Assembly: GCA_013867245.1 (NCBI GenBank)
Contig: JACENB010000121.1
Location: 1-10,726, forward strand
DNA length: 10,726 nucleotides
Source of the DNA: Nitrosopumilaceae archaeon
GTDB taxonomy: Archaea > Thermoproteota > Nitrososphaeria > Nitrososphaerales > Nitrosopumilaceae
Direction of reading: 5' to 3'
How positions within the stretch are numbered: position 1 is the first letter of the stretch; every line of letters begins with the position of its first letter. Position numbers and translations under genes: made by a program. The notes under the pieces are model-generated. The model had not been told where the DNA came from. It saw nothing but the letters and a program-made list of their open reading frames with translations, and made no database searches. Below are positions 1-6,575 of this stretch, in pieces.

Positions 1-99
1 GCATTAATCTTGATGGGATTAATTTTAGCTGGTTCTGTAACTGGCGCACTTGTTTTAGCTAAACGAGAGGATGTGGAGAATGACCAACGAACTAATTGA
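1..99 (+). CDS. nuoJ: Complex I subunit J (NuoJ), C-terminal end only
   Basis: The frame is open from the first base and ends with TGA at 97-99, giving 32 residues. A hydrophobic helix (LILMGLILAGSVTGALVLA) is followed by a short charged tail, KREDVENDQRTN. This is how NuoJ subunits end: a last membrane helix with small residues and then a basic or acidic tail. The identity rests mainly on position, directly before and overlapping nuoK, which is the normal J-K order in complex I operons. NuoJ is a membrane-arm subunit whose TM3 takes part in coupling, but that part lies outside the window. The end overlaps the start of nuoK by 20 bases, suggesting translational coupling. Confidence 0.8.
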   Translation, partial: ALILMGLILAGSVTGALVLAKREDVENDQRTN

Positions 100-385
100 T
101 TTTACACTTGTATCTGTAGCCCTATTGGGAATAGGAATCTATGGCCTTGCCGTAAAACGTAATTTCATCAGAATGCTATTTGCTGTTGAAATTATCATTA
201 ATGCTGCAAATCTCAGTTTGGTTGCATTTGGTAGATTTTTGCCACATAGCGGTGGTCAAACATTGGCATTATTTTCTATTGCAATTGCGGCTGCAGAAGT
301 AGCTGTAGGATTGTCATTAATCATTGTAGCATATCGTATGTATCAGAATGTCGATATTGCTGACTTCAGGAGCTTGAAAGGATAA
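80..385 (+). CDS. nuoK: Complex I subunit K (NuoK)
   Basis: Small membrane subunit of respiratory complex I, 101 residues, the usual NuoK length. Three membrane helices are visible at about 5-25, 31-52 and 60-86. Glu37 (FAVEIIINAANL) and Glu73 (AAAEVAVGLSLI) sit inside helices 2 and 3. They match the two essential buried glutamates of the family (E36 and E72 in E. coli), part of the charged axis linking the quinone site to the antiporter-like subunits. The start at 80 is preferred over ATG at 71: GAGAGG at 65-70 is nine bases before 80 but touches 71, and MTNELIDF gives the family length. It overlaps nuoJ by 20 bases, and its stop shares one base with the nuoM start (TAATG). Archaeal complex I of this group is known to lack the NADH-oxidising NuoEFG module, so its electron donor is uncertain. 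Confidence 0.95.
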   Translation: MTNELIDFTLVSVALLGIGIYGLAVKRNFIRMLFAVEIIINAANLSLVAFGRFLPHSGGQTLALFSIAIAAAEVAVGLSLIIVAYRMYQNVDIADFRSLKG

Positions 386-1938
386 TGGAATACGCATTAT
401 TACAGGCAGTTTTCTTGCCACTACTCTTATCTCCAGTAGCCTATATCATAGGAAGAAAAGTAGGCCCCACTCCTGCTATGTGGTTTACATTTGCAATCTT
501 ACTTTACACCACAATCCTTGTAGTTAATGCAGCATTATCTGGAACAGTTGAGGAACATTATCCATGGACTGAGCAATTTGGTGAATTTGGTTTCTTACTT
601 GATGGTTTAGCATCTCCATTTGCAATCATCATCTATGTATTGTCCACAATTTTGGTACTTTATTCAAAACCATACATGATTCACAAATTCCACGAACAAT
701 TTGAAGAAGAACAAAAAATCAACCCTTCATCTAGTGGACAAAGTTCTGTTGTTGAATCATCTGCTCTTTCTAATTATGTAAATGCAAAATCTGGTCTTTA
801 CTTTGCTCTGTATCTTGTATTTGCAATGGGAATGCTTGGAACAGTCCTTTCAACAAATCTGATCGAGTTTTACATATTCTTTGAGGTCATGTTGATTCCA
901 GGTTTCTTCTTAGTTGCCATATGGGGCGACGGTCCAAGAAGAAAGATTGGTTTAATGTTCCTCTTTTGGACTCATGCTGGTGCAGTTGTTTTACTATTGG
1001 GATTCTTAATGATTGGACTGACAATTGGCAGCTTTGACTTTGCTGATATCAAAGAATCTGAAATCCCTCAAGATATTGTAATGATATCTGCTATTGCAAT
1101 TGCGATTGGTCTTGGAGTTAAACTGGCTGTCTTTATGTTCCATGTTTGGTTGCCTTATGTCCACGGTTCAGCACCGACACCAATTAGTGCACTTTTGTCT
1201 CCTGCAATGATCGGAATTGGTGCATATGGTATCTTTAGATTAATTGTTGAATTCTTACCTTCTACATTTGCAGAACTGTCTATCTGGTTCCACGTTTGGG
1301 GTCTTGTTACAATGCTCTATGGTGGAGCAATGGCCTTGATGCAAGATGATCTAAAACGATTACTTGCTTATTCTAGTATCAGCCAGATGGGATATTTGCT
1401 ATTTGGTATTGGTTCCATGTCTGCAATGGGTCTTGCAGGTGCAGAGATGATGTATATCACTCACGGACTTGGAAAAGGAATTCTCTTCATGATGGCTGGA
1501 ATTATTATTGTCAAAGTTGGTACACGTAGTATTTCTAAACTTGGTGGATTAGCAGGAAAGATGCCAATCACTGCAGTTTGTGCAGTAATTGGTGCACTTA
1601 CAATTATGGGTGTTCCACCAACCAGCGGATTTATGGGAGAATGGATTCTATTTTACGGAGCATTAGAAACAGCTATTGAAGAAGGTTCCACACTTAGAGC
1701 AGTAACATTTGGTCTTGGACTAGTTGCAACTGCACTTACAATGGCTTACATGTTATGGATGCTAAAACGTGTCTTCTTTGGAAAGACTCCTGAACATCTT
1801 GAGAAAGTCAAAGAAGGAAGTTGGTATATGACTGCCCCAATGATGGTATTAGCTGGATTTACCGTTGTACTTGGAATTTATCCAGATATTTTCTTGGAAA
1901 CAATTATGCCTTACATGAATGGAGTGTTGGGAATCTAA
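385..1938 (+). CDS. nuoM: Complex I antiporter-like subunit M (NuoM)
   Basis: Proton-pumping membrane subunit of complex I, 517 residues, about 14 membrane helices, Mrp-antiporter fold. Visible functional residues: Glu167 in FFEVMLIP (TM5, equivalent to E. coli E144), Lys246 in GLGVKLAVF (TM7, equivalent to K234), the broken-helix stretch WLPYVHGSAPTPISAL, Lys324 in DDLKRLLAYSSISQMGY, His360 and Lys364 in THGLGKGILF (TM11), and Glu419 in GFMGEWILF (TM12, equivalent to E407). The residue matching E. coli Lys265 on TM8 is Gly277, read from an ungapped 31-residue spacing, so one central channel lysine is absent. Residues about 103-135 form a long hydrophilic, Ser-rich loop between early helices that is absent from the E. 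coli protein as I recall it. The start overlaps the nuoK stop by one base. The gene order K-M-L-N differs from the bacterial K-L-M-N order. NuoM rather than L or N is assigned from the GEW motif on TM12 and the length. Confidence 0.95.
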   Translation: MEYALLQAVFLPLLLSPVAYIIGRKVGPTPAMWFTFAILLYTTILVVNAALSGTVEEHYPWTEQFGEFGFLLDGLASPFAIIIYVLSTILVLYSKPYMIHKFHEQFEEEQKINPSSSGQSSVVESSALSNYVNAKSGLYFALYLVFAMGMLGTVLSTNLIEFYIFFEVMLIPGFFLVAIWGDGPRRKIGLMFLFWTHAGAVVLLLGFLMIGLTIGSFDFADIKESEIPQDIVMISAIAIAIGLGVKLAVFMFHVWLPYVHGSAPTPISALLSPAMIGIGAYGIFRLIVEFLPSTFAELSIWFHVWGLVTMLYGGAMALMQDDLKRLLAYSSISQMGYLLFGIGSMSAMGLAGAEMMYITHGLGKGILFMMAGIIIVKVGTRSISKLGGLAGKMPITAVCAVIGALTIMGVPPTSGFMGEWILFYGALETAIEEGSTLRAVTFGLGLVATALTMAYMLWMLKRVFFGKTPEHLEKVKEGSWYMTAPMMVLAGFTVVLGIYPDIFLETIMPYMNGVLGI

Positions 1939-1939
1939 T

Positions 1940-4018
1940 ATGGCAACTGAAGCTGTAGGATTACCATTTGAAGCTACATCTGCTGCAGCATGGCTTGTTT
2001 GGATTTTACCATTTGCAGCTGCACTCATTATGCCAGGTATTGGAAAAATTTCAAAAAGAGCAACAGGTTACGTCGCAGTTGGATTTGCATTAATGAGTGC
2101 ACTATCAGCTGCATCTTTGTTACCACTTGCAGTTGAAGCTTCAGAAATTCACCATCAAATAATGTGGATTGAAGCAATTGGTTTGAAGGCTGGTGTATTA
2201 GCTGATCCACTTTCAGTGATTATGGCAAATGTAGTTGCTTGGATTTCATTCCTCATTATGATTTACAGTACTGGTTACATGAAAGGTGATAAAGATATCA
2301 CAAGATTCTGGTTCTGGATGATGTTCTTTATTGGTTCAATGCAAATTATTGTTCTATCTGATAACTTACTCCAAGTCTTCTTTGGTTGGGAAGGTGTAGG
2401 TCTTGCTTCTTACGCATTAATCAGCTTCTGGTATCGTGATAAAAAGAAAGATCATGTTGGACAAGAAGGTCGCACTGTTCTAGGTATGTTAGATTACTAT
2501 GCCCCAACACATGCTGGAATGAAGGCATTCATCATGACCAAAGTCGGTGATGTAATGATGATTGCAGGTATGCTTTTGATATTCTTATTTGCTGGAACCT
2601 TTGGTTTCAAAGAACTCATGGGAGATCATGAGTGGGCTATTGCTATGAATGCACAAGGTATGTTGGTTCCCGCCTTTGTGTTGTTATTTGGTGGTGCAAT
2701 AGGCAAATCAGCACAATTCCCATTAAACGAATGGCTCTTAGAAGCAATGACTGGTCCAACTGCAGTATCTGCGTTAATTCACGCAGCAACAATGGTTAAA
2801 GCTGGTGTATTCTTAGTTGCAAGAATTGGACCAATTGTTTTTGCATTAGGTGCTGCAGGAATTATGGCAGACCAATTCTTTGAGATTGTTGCATGGGTTG
2901 GTGCAATTACTGCATTATTGCTTGCCACACAAGGTATGGTTAATCCAGAAATTAAGAAAGTTCTTGCATATTCAACAGGTTCACAAATTGGTTATATGAT
3001 GATGGCATTAGGTGTTGCAGGATTATCTCATCAATATGTTGATGGTTATACTGCAGGATTTTTCCACTTAATTTCTCACGCAATGTTCAAGGCATCATTA
3101 TTCATGGCAGCAGGTTCTTTGTTGCACATTGTTGGTTCTCGTTTCATGACCGATATGGGTGGTTTGCGAAAACAAATGAAAAAGACTTATGCTTTCATGT
3201 GGGCCGCAGGTCTTGGATTGATGGGTGCACCATTTATCACAACAGGTTTCTGGAGTAAAGATGCAATCTTTGCAGCAGTTTATACATCTGGAAACGAATG
3301 GGCATTGCCACTATTTGCAATTGCAGTATTGACTGCAATAATTACTGCATTCTATACTACAAGAATGATAGGTATGGTATTCTTTGGAAACAAGAGTAAA
3401 CATATCCAAAAAATGGAAGAAGAAGGACATCACATCCACGAAGCATCATTATCAATGTGGGCTCCATATGGAATTCTTGCAGTTCTAACAATTGGAATTG
3501 GATTAATCGGATTATCAACAGAACATGGATTACATCATATGTTTGAGGTGTATCTTGAAGATTCATTTGGAATCCACAGTGAATATGCAAAAGTTGAATC
3601 CTCAATCTTACCAGAATTCTTACAAGGCATTAACCCAGTAGCACTTGGTGCTTCGCTTGTTGCATTTGCAGTAGGAATTGGATTAGGTTACATATTCTAT
3701 ATTGGTAGATGGGTTGATCCTGTCAAATTTGTAAACTCAAATATTTTCTTTTACGCAATTCACAAAGTTATCTTAAGCAGATGGTATCTCAATGCAATAG
3801 TGTATTGGTGCTTTGTAGTAGCTCCATTATGGTTAGCAAGAGGCATATTCAGATACTTTGAAAAGACGGCTATAGATTACGGTATGAATGATGGATTCCA
3901 AAAAGCAACTGCCTGGGGTGCAAAAGTTGTCCAAGGAACTCAAACTGGTGTTTCCCAATCATATCTATTCGTATTTGGAGCAGGATTACTCTTCGTAGTT
4001 CTGATATTGTTGATGTAG
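1940..4018 (+). CDS. nuoL: Complex I antiporter-like subunit L (NuoL)
   Basis: Distal proton-pumping subunit of complex I, 692 residues, with a membrane antiporter core. Glu151 (FFGWEGVGLASYALI, TM5), Lys256 (GAIGKSAQFPLNEWL, TM7), His281 and Lys287 (ALIHAATMVKAGVFL, TM8), Lys339/340 (NPEIKKVLAYSTGSQIGYM), His376, His380 and Lys384 (SHAMFKASLF, TM11) and Lys440-Asp441 (TTGFWSKDAIF, TM12) are all present, so the proton path looks complete. Residues about 530-665 should carry the long lateral helix that runs along the membrane arm, followed by a last anchor helix at 674-692 (YLFVFGAGLLFVVLILLM). It is longer than E. coli NuoL (613), mostly in this C-terminal part. The start is set at 1940: one base after the nuoM stop, and MATEAVGL begins the recognisable protein. 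An in-frame ATG at 1919 would add seven residues and overlap nuoM. Confidence 0.95.
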   Translation: MATEAVGLPFEATSAAAWLVWILPFAAALIMPGIGKISKRATGYVAVGFALMSALSAASLLPLAVEASEIHHQIMWIEAIGLKAGVLADPLSVIMANVVAWISFLIMIYSTGYMKGDKDITRFWFWMMFFIGSMQIIVLSDNLLQVFFGWEGVGLASYALISFWYRDKKKDHVGQEGRTVLGMLDYYAPTHAGMKAFIMTKVGDVMMIAGMLLIFLFAGTFGFKELMGDHEWAIAMNAQGMLVPAFVLLFGGAIGKSAQFPLNEWLLEAMTGPTAVSALIHAATMVKAGVFLVARIGPIVFALGAAGIMADQFFEIVAWVGAITALLLATQGMVNPEIKKVLAYSTGSQIGYMMMALGVAGLSHQYVDGYTAGFFHLISHAMFKASLFMAAGSLLHIVGSRFMTDMGGLRKQMKKTYAFMWAAGLGLMGAPFITTGFWSKDAIFAAVYTSGNEWALPLFAIAVLTAIITAFYTTRMIGMVFFGNKSKHIQKMEEEGHHIHEASLSMWAPYGILAVLTIGIGLIGLSTEHGLHHMFEVYLEDSFGIHSEYAKVESSILPEFLQGINPVALGASLVAFAVGIGLGYIFYIGRWVDPVKFVNSNIFFYAIHKVILSRWYLNAIVYWCFVVAPLWLARGIFRYFEKTAIDYGMNDGFQKATAWGAKVVQGTQTGVSQSYLFVFGAGLLFVVLILLM

Positions 4019-4030
4019 GAGAGAGATGAA

Positions 4031-5515
4031 ATGTTAGAAATTACTTCCACACCATTAATACTAATTGCAATTTTAGGAACTGTAGGAGTTATTCTTCCAA
4101 TAATCAGTATTGCTAGAAAAGAAAAAGGCTCTAACTCATTTTATGCTGTAATTGCATTTGCAGCATTAATCGTATCCATGGCATATGTTGGCTATGAATT
4201 CATTAACGAAAATGTTGCTCCATCTGCCCTATTCTCTGATGATGTAATAGTAAATGATGCGTTTGGTGGATTCTTTGCCATTGCAATGTTAATTGTTGCC
4301 TTGTTCACAACTGTTGGTTCCTTTAATTATATGAGAAAACATAATTCTCCTGCTGTTTACTATTCTCTAATCTTACTTGCAACAATTGGTATGATTCTTG
4401 TTGCATACTCAACTGATTTGGTAATGCTCTTTGTTGCTTGGGAATTAATGAGTATTCCAACTTACATCTTGGTTGGATATATGAAAAAGAATCCAAGCTC
4501 AAATGAAGCAGCATTAAAGTACTTCTTGTTTGGTGCATTATCTTCTGCAATAATCGTTTACGGAATTGCAATATCTTATGGATTAACTGGTTCTACAAAC
4601 ATTGGTGAAGTCATTGAAGGATATTCAACACTTGACCCATCATTGTTACCATTAGCATTGCTTTCAGTTGGAATGTTTATTGCAGGATTTGGATTCAAGA
4701 TGGGACTTGTTCCTTTCCATCAATGGTTACCAGATACCTATGAAGGTGCACCATCTCCAGTAACTGCACTTCTTGCAGCTGCAACCAAAAAAGCAGGATT
4801 TGCTGCTGCAATTAGAATCATAGTACTTGGAATGATGGCTCTAAATCTTGATTGGACTTTAGCTCTTGGAATTATTGCCGTGATGACCATGACAATTGGT
4901 AATGTCGCTGCAATCATGCAAAAGAATCTTTCAAGAATGTTGGCTTATTCTAGTATTGCACATGCTGGATACATTTTGATTGGATTGGCAGTTGCTCCAT
5001 ACAGCTCTCTTGGCTTACAAGGTTCATTGTATCAAATATTCAACCATGCAGTGATGAAAGGAGCTGCCTTTATTGCAATTGCTGGAATTGTAACTACTCT
5101 GGCTGTAACTCATATTGATAAACTCAAAGGCCTCGGTAGAAGAATGCCTATTACTGCTCTAGGTATGGTGATTTCATTATTTGCCCTTGCAGGTGTTCCT
5201 CCACTTTCAGGATTTTGGAGTAAATTGATGTTGTTTGGAAGTGCATTAGATGCTAGTACTGCATTATGGTGGGCACCATGGCTTGCAATTGCAGGTGTTC
5301 TTAACAGTGCATTATCACTTGCTTACTATGGTTGGATTACAAGAAAGATGTACTTTGAAGGAGAAACAGAAAAGAGAGTTTCAGAACCAAAATCTATTGT
5401 AGCAGTAATGATTTTCTCAATTATCTTCTTGGTAGGATTTGGTGTATATCCAGAACCACTTCTTAAATTCGTAGAATTTGCAACACCAGTAGTTAGTTTA
5501 GGACTTATGCCTTAA
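4031..5515 (+). CDS. nuoN: Complex I antiporter-like subunit N (NuoN)
   Basis: Third antiporter-like proton-pumping subunit of complex I, 494 residues, about 14 membrane helices. Channel residues are present: Glu138 (LFVAWELMSIPTYIL, TM5), Lys163 (NEAALKYFLFGALSS), Lys223 (GFGFKMGLVPFHQWLPDTY, TM7), Lys253 in AAATKKAG (TM8, at the same 30-residue spacing from the TM7 Lys as in E. coli NuoN), His339 and Lys343 (NHAVMKGAAF) and Lys398 (PLSGFWSKLMLF, TM12). An AGGAG at 4017-4021, overlapping the nuoL stop, stands nine bases before the ATG and fixes this start; the ATG at 4026 leads to an immediate stop. It is the last gene of the operon. Its 3' end overlaps the tail of the opposite-strand prenyl synthase gene by 11 bases, so no intergenic terminator separates the two. 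Confidence 0.95.
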   Translation: MLEITSTPLILIAILGTVGVILPIISIARKEKGSNSFYAVIAFAALIVSMAYVGYEFINENVAPSALFSDDVIVNDAFGGFFAIAMLIVALFTTVGSFNYMRKHNSPAVYYSLILLATIGMILVAYSTDLVMLFVAWELMSIPTYILVGYMKKNPSSNEAALKYFLFGALSSAIIVYGIAISYGLTGSTNIGEVIEGYSTLDPSLLPLALLSVGMFIAGFGFKMGLVPFHQWLPDTYEGAPSPVTALLAAATKKAGFAAAIRIIVLGMMALNLDWTLALGIIAVMTMTIGNVAAIMQKNLSRMLAYSSIAHAGYILIGLAVAPYSSLGLQGSLYQIFNHAVMKGAAFIAIAGIVTTLAVTHIDKLKGLGRRMPITALGMVISLFALAGVPPLSGFWSKLMLFGSALDASTALWWAPWLAIAGVLNSALSLAYYGWITRKMYFEGETEKRVSEPKSIVAVMIFSIIFLVGFGVYPEPLLKFVEFATPVVSLGLMP

Positions 5516-6356
5516 ACGAAGTAAATTTTATTAAATTATCTAGATTTACTTTAGCGTCATTATCTGGTATTTTTCTTAAACTTGTTCTAGCTTTTTCAGA
5601 GTATTCCTTTAACAAATCTTCCATTTTGTTAAAGACGTCTCTTGGATCTGAACTTTTCTTAATTAGAGTATTGAATAACTTGTCTTCATTTTTCCAATCT
5701 AACAAATCATCTCTAATCTGATAAGCAATTCCAATATTTTTTCCATATTCTGTTAGTCCTTCAATTTGTTCTTCTGTTCCATTTGCAATAATTGCACCTG
5801 TTCTAGCTGCTACTTCAAATGCAGTTGCAGTTTTGTATTCGATCACTTTTAGATAATCATCAAATGTTACATCTTCACTTGTTTCTAATCTATTTTCTAT
5901 CATTTCTCCTTCACTCATTAACATTGCAGTAGTTGCCAAATCTTTTGTTACTCTAGGATTATCTAATCTAGAACATATTGCTAAAATTAATCCTAAAACA
6001 AAATCACCTGTAAGTACACTAGTATTGTATCCGTATTTGATATGGAATGGATCTTTTTGTCTTCTCATTGTTTCATTGTCAATAATATCATCATGGATTA
6101 TTGATTCCATATGCAGAAATTCAACTGCACAAGATGCTGCAAAGGTGTTATCGTCAATTTTACCGATACTTTCAGCTGATAAAGTAAGGATGATTGGTCT
6201 TATTCGTTTTCCTCCTTCTAATGAATACTTCAAAGGCTCAATGAATTCTGACTCTGAATACAGATCTAGTTCTTTATCTAGAGCCAGATCAATTTTTTTG
6301 ATATATTCTCCATATGTCTCAAGTAAAGGATTAATCTCGATATTTTTTCTGTCCAA
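5505..6356 (-). CDS. Polyprenyl (geranylgeranyl-type) diphosphate synthase
   Basis: Soluble all-trans prenyl transferase of 283 residues. The family adds isopentenyl diphosphate units to an allylic diphosphate; in archaea it supplies geranylgeranyl diphosphate for ether lipids and longer chains for quinones. Both aspartate-rich motifs are complete: the first at 89-93 (HDDIIDNETMRR, including the following arginines) and the second at 216-220 (YQIRDDLLDW). GGKRIRP at 48-54 is the usual substrate-binding stretch and KTATAFEVAA at 175-184 matches the K-T/A region. The fifth residue before the first motif, which influences chain length, is Glu84 rather than the small or aromatic residue I would expect, so product length cannot be assigned. 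No ATG or GTG is available in frame upstream. The start is TTG, supported by AGAGG (complement of 6364-6368) seven bases before it. It lies about 45 bases after tRNA-Glu on the same strand. Confidence 0.92.
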   Translation of the reverse strand: MDRKNIEINPLLETYGEYIKKIDLALDKELDLYSESEFIEPLKYSLEGGKRIRPIILTLSAESIGKIDDNTFAASCAVEFLHMESIIHDDIIDNETMRRQKDPFHIKYGYNTSVLTGDFVLGLILAICSRLDNPRVTKDLATTAMLMSEGEMIENRLETSEDVTFDDYLKVIEYKTATAFEVAARTGAIIANGTEEQIEGLTEYGKNIGIAYQIRDDLLDWKNEDKLFNTLIKKSSDPRDVFNKMEDLLKEYSEKARTSLRKIPDNDAKVNLDNLIKFTSFKA

Positions 6357-6388
6357 GACGGGGCCTCTAATGAAAAATTTTTTCCATT

Positions 6389-6398
6389 GTTAATTAAA
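6389..6398 (-). promoter_or_regulatory. Possible TATA element for the prenyl synthase gene
   Basis: The minus strand reads TTTAATTAAC here. It lies about 25 bases before AGAGG, the likely ribosome site of the prenyl synthase gene, which fits a transcript with a short leader. It also lies in the trailer of tRNA-Glu, so the gene could instead be read through from the tRNA. The region is AT-rich throughout, so a chance match is possible. Confidence 0.35.
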
Positions 6399-6401
6399 TC
6401 T

Positions 6402-6495
6402 TGGTGCTCCAGCCGGGATTTTCATCGATTGATTTTGAACCCGGGATCACTGCCTTGAAAGGGCAGTATGCTTGACCGGTCTACACCACTGGAAC
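6402..6495 (-). tRNA. tRNA-Glu (UUC) with a 15-base intron in the T-loop; CCA encoded
   Basis: Read on the minus strand, all arms fold. Acceptor GTTCCAG (complement of 6489-6495) pairs with CTGGAGC (6406-6412) with one G-U. The D-arm is GTGT/GCAT with GG in the loop. The anticodon stem is CTGCC/GGCAG with loop CTTTCAA and anticodon TTC at 6457-6459. The variable region is TGATC and the T-stem is CCGGG/CCCGG. Discriminator A is followed by an encoded CCA (6402-6404). The T-loop is 22 bases instead of 7. Removing 15 bases restores TTCAAAT. The sequence closely resembles archaeal tRNA-Glu, so this is not a decayed copy. The anticodon loop carries no intron. A TATA-like element lies about 28 bases upstream (6518-6527), so it probably has its own promoter. 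The adjoining + strand protein gene starts 80 bases away in the other direction. Confidence 0.95.
6419..6433 (-). other. tRNA-Glu intron, non-canonical position 59/60
   Basis: The intron is ATCAATCGATGAAAA on the minus strand. The flanking sequence forms a textbook bulge-helix-bulge. The outer helix is the T-stem. The central 4-bp helix pairs TTCA of the 5' exon with TGAA of the intron. The 5' bulge is AAA, the 3' bulge is AAT, and a short intron stem (TC/GA, four-base loop) closes the end. The archaeal tRNA splicing endonuclease is known to cut between bulge bases two and three. That gives exons ending TTCAAA and starting T, and a normal seven-base T-loop. Because of A-runs, four registers give the same mature tRNA; the bulge rule picks this one. 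Confidence 0.88.
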
Positions 6496-6517
6496 CCAAG
6501 AAAATTCTGTATTTTGA

Positions 6518-6550
6518 CCATAAAATCTTTTGTAAACCACAAAGATTTTT
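6518..6550. promoter_or_regulatory. Divergent promoter region with 9-base inverted repeat
   Basis: This lies between tRNA-Glu (-) and the CADD/TenA-like gene (+). CCATAAAATC at 6518-6527 is TATA-like on both strands: about 28 bases before the tRNA 5' end on the minus strand, and about 25 bases before a possible start near 6549 for the + gene, giving a leader that contains GGAG at 6565-6568. AAAATCTTT (6522-6530) and AAAGATTTT (6541-6549) form perfect 9-base inverted arms around a 10-base spacer. They overlap the TATA element, where a repressor could act, but AT-rich palindromes arise easily by chance. Confidence 0.4.
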
Positions 6551-6575
6551 TTATTGGCAAATTTGGAGTCAAATC

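Noticed and set aside
71..79. ATG at 71 as nuoK start
   Set aside because: It adds three residues and leaves GAGAGG touching the start codon. GAGAGG is correctly spaced for the ATG at 80, which gives the normal 101-residue length.
1919..1939. Upstream ATG for nuoL at 1919
   Set aside because: It would add MECWESN inside the end of nuoM. The ATG at 1940, one base after the nuoM stop, begins the recognisable protein.
3357..3605. Open frame on the minus strand within nuoL, and similar ones at 2028-2210 and 4323-4571
   Set aside because: All lie opposite strongly conserved nuo coding sequence and look like shadows.
6025..6393. Open frame on the + strand opposite the prenyl synthase
   Set aside because: It is antisense to conserved catalytic motifs, has no family resemblance and no ribosome site. 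It is a shadow frame.
6405..6495. tRNA-Glu as a pseudogene because of its long T-loop
   Set aside because: All stems are intact, CCA is encoded, and the extra bases form an excisable bulge-helix-bulge.
6468..6575. Longer open frame upstream of the CADD/TenA-like gene
   Set aside because: The extra 36 codons overlap the 5' half of tRNA-Glu and its promoter, and the extension is not like the family. ATG 6576 has a ribosome site.
6496..6575. Thiamine pyrophosphate riboswitch before a TenA-like gene
   Set aside because: The space is only 80 bases, AT-rich, and lacks the conserved riboswitch sequences; the protein itself is probably not a thiamine enzyme.
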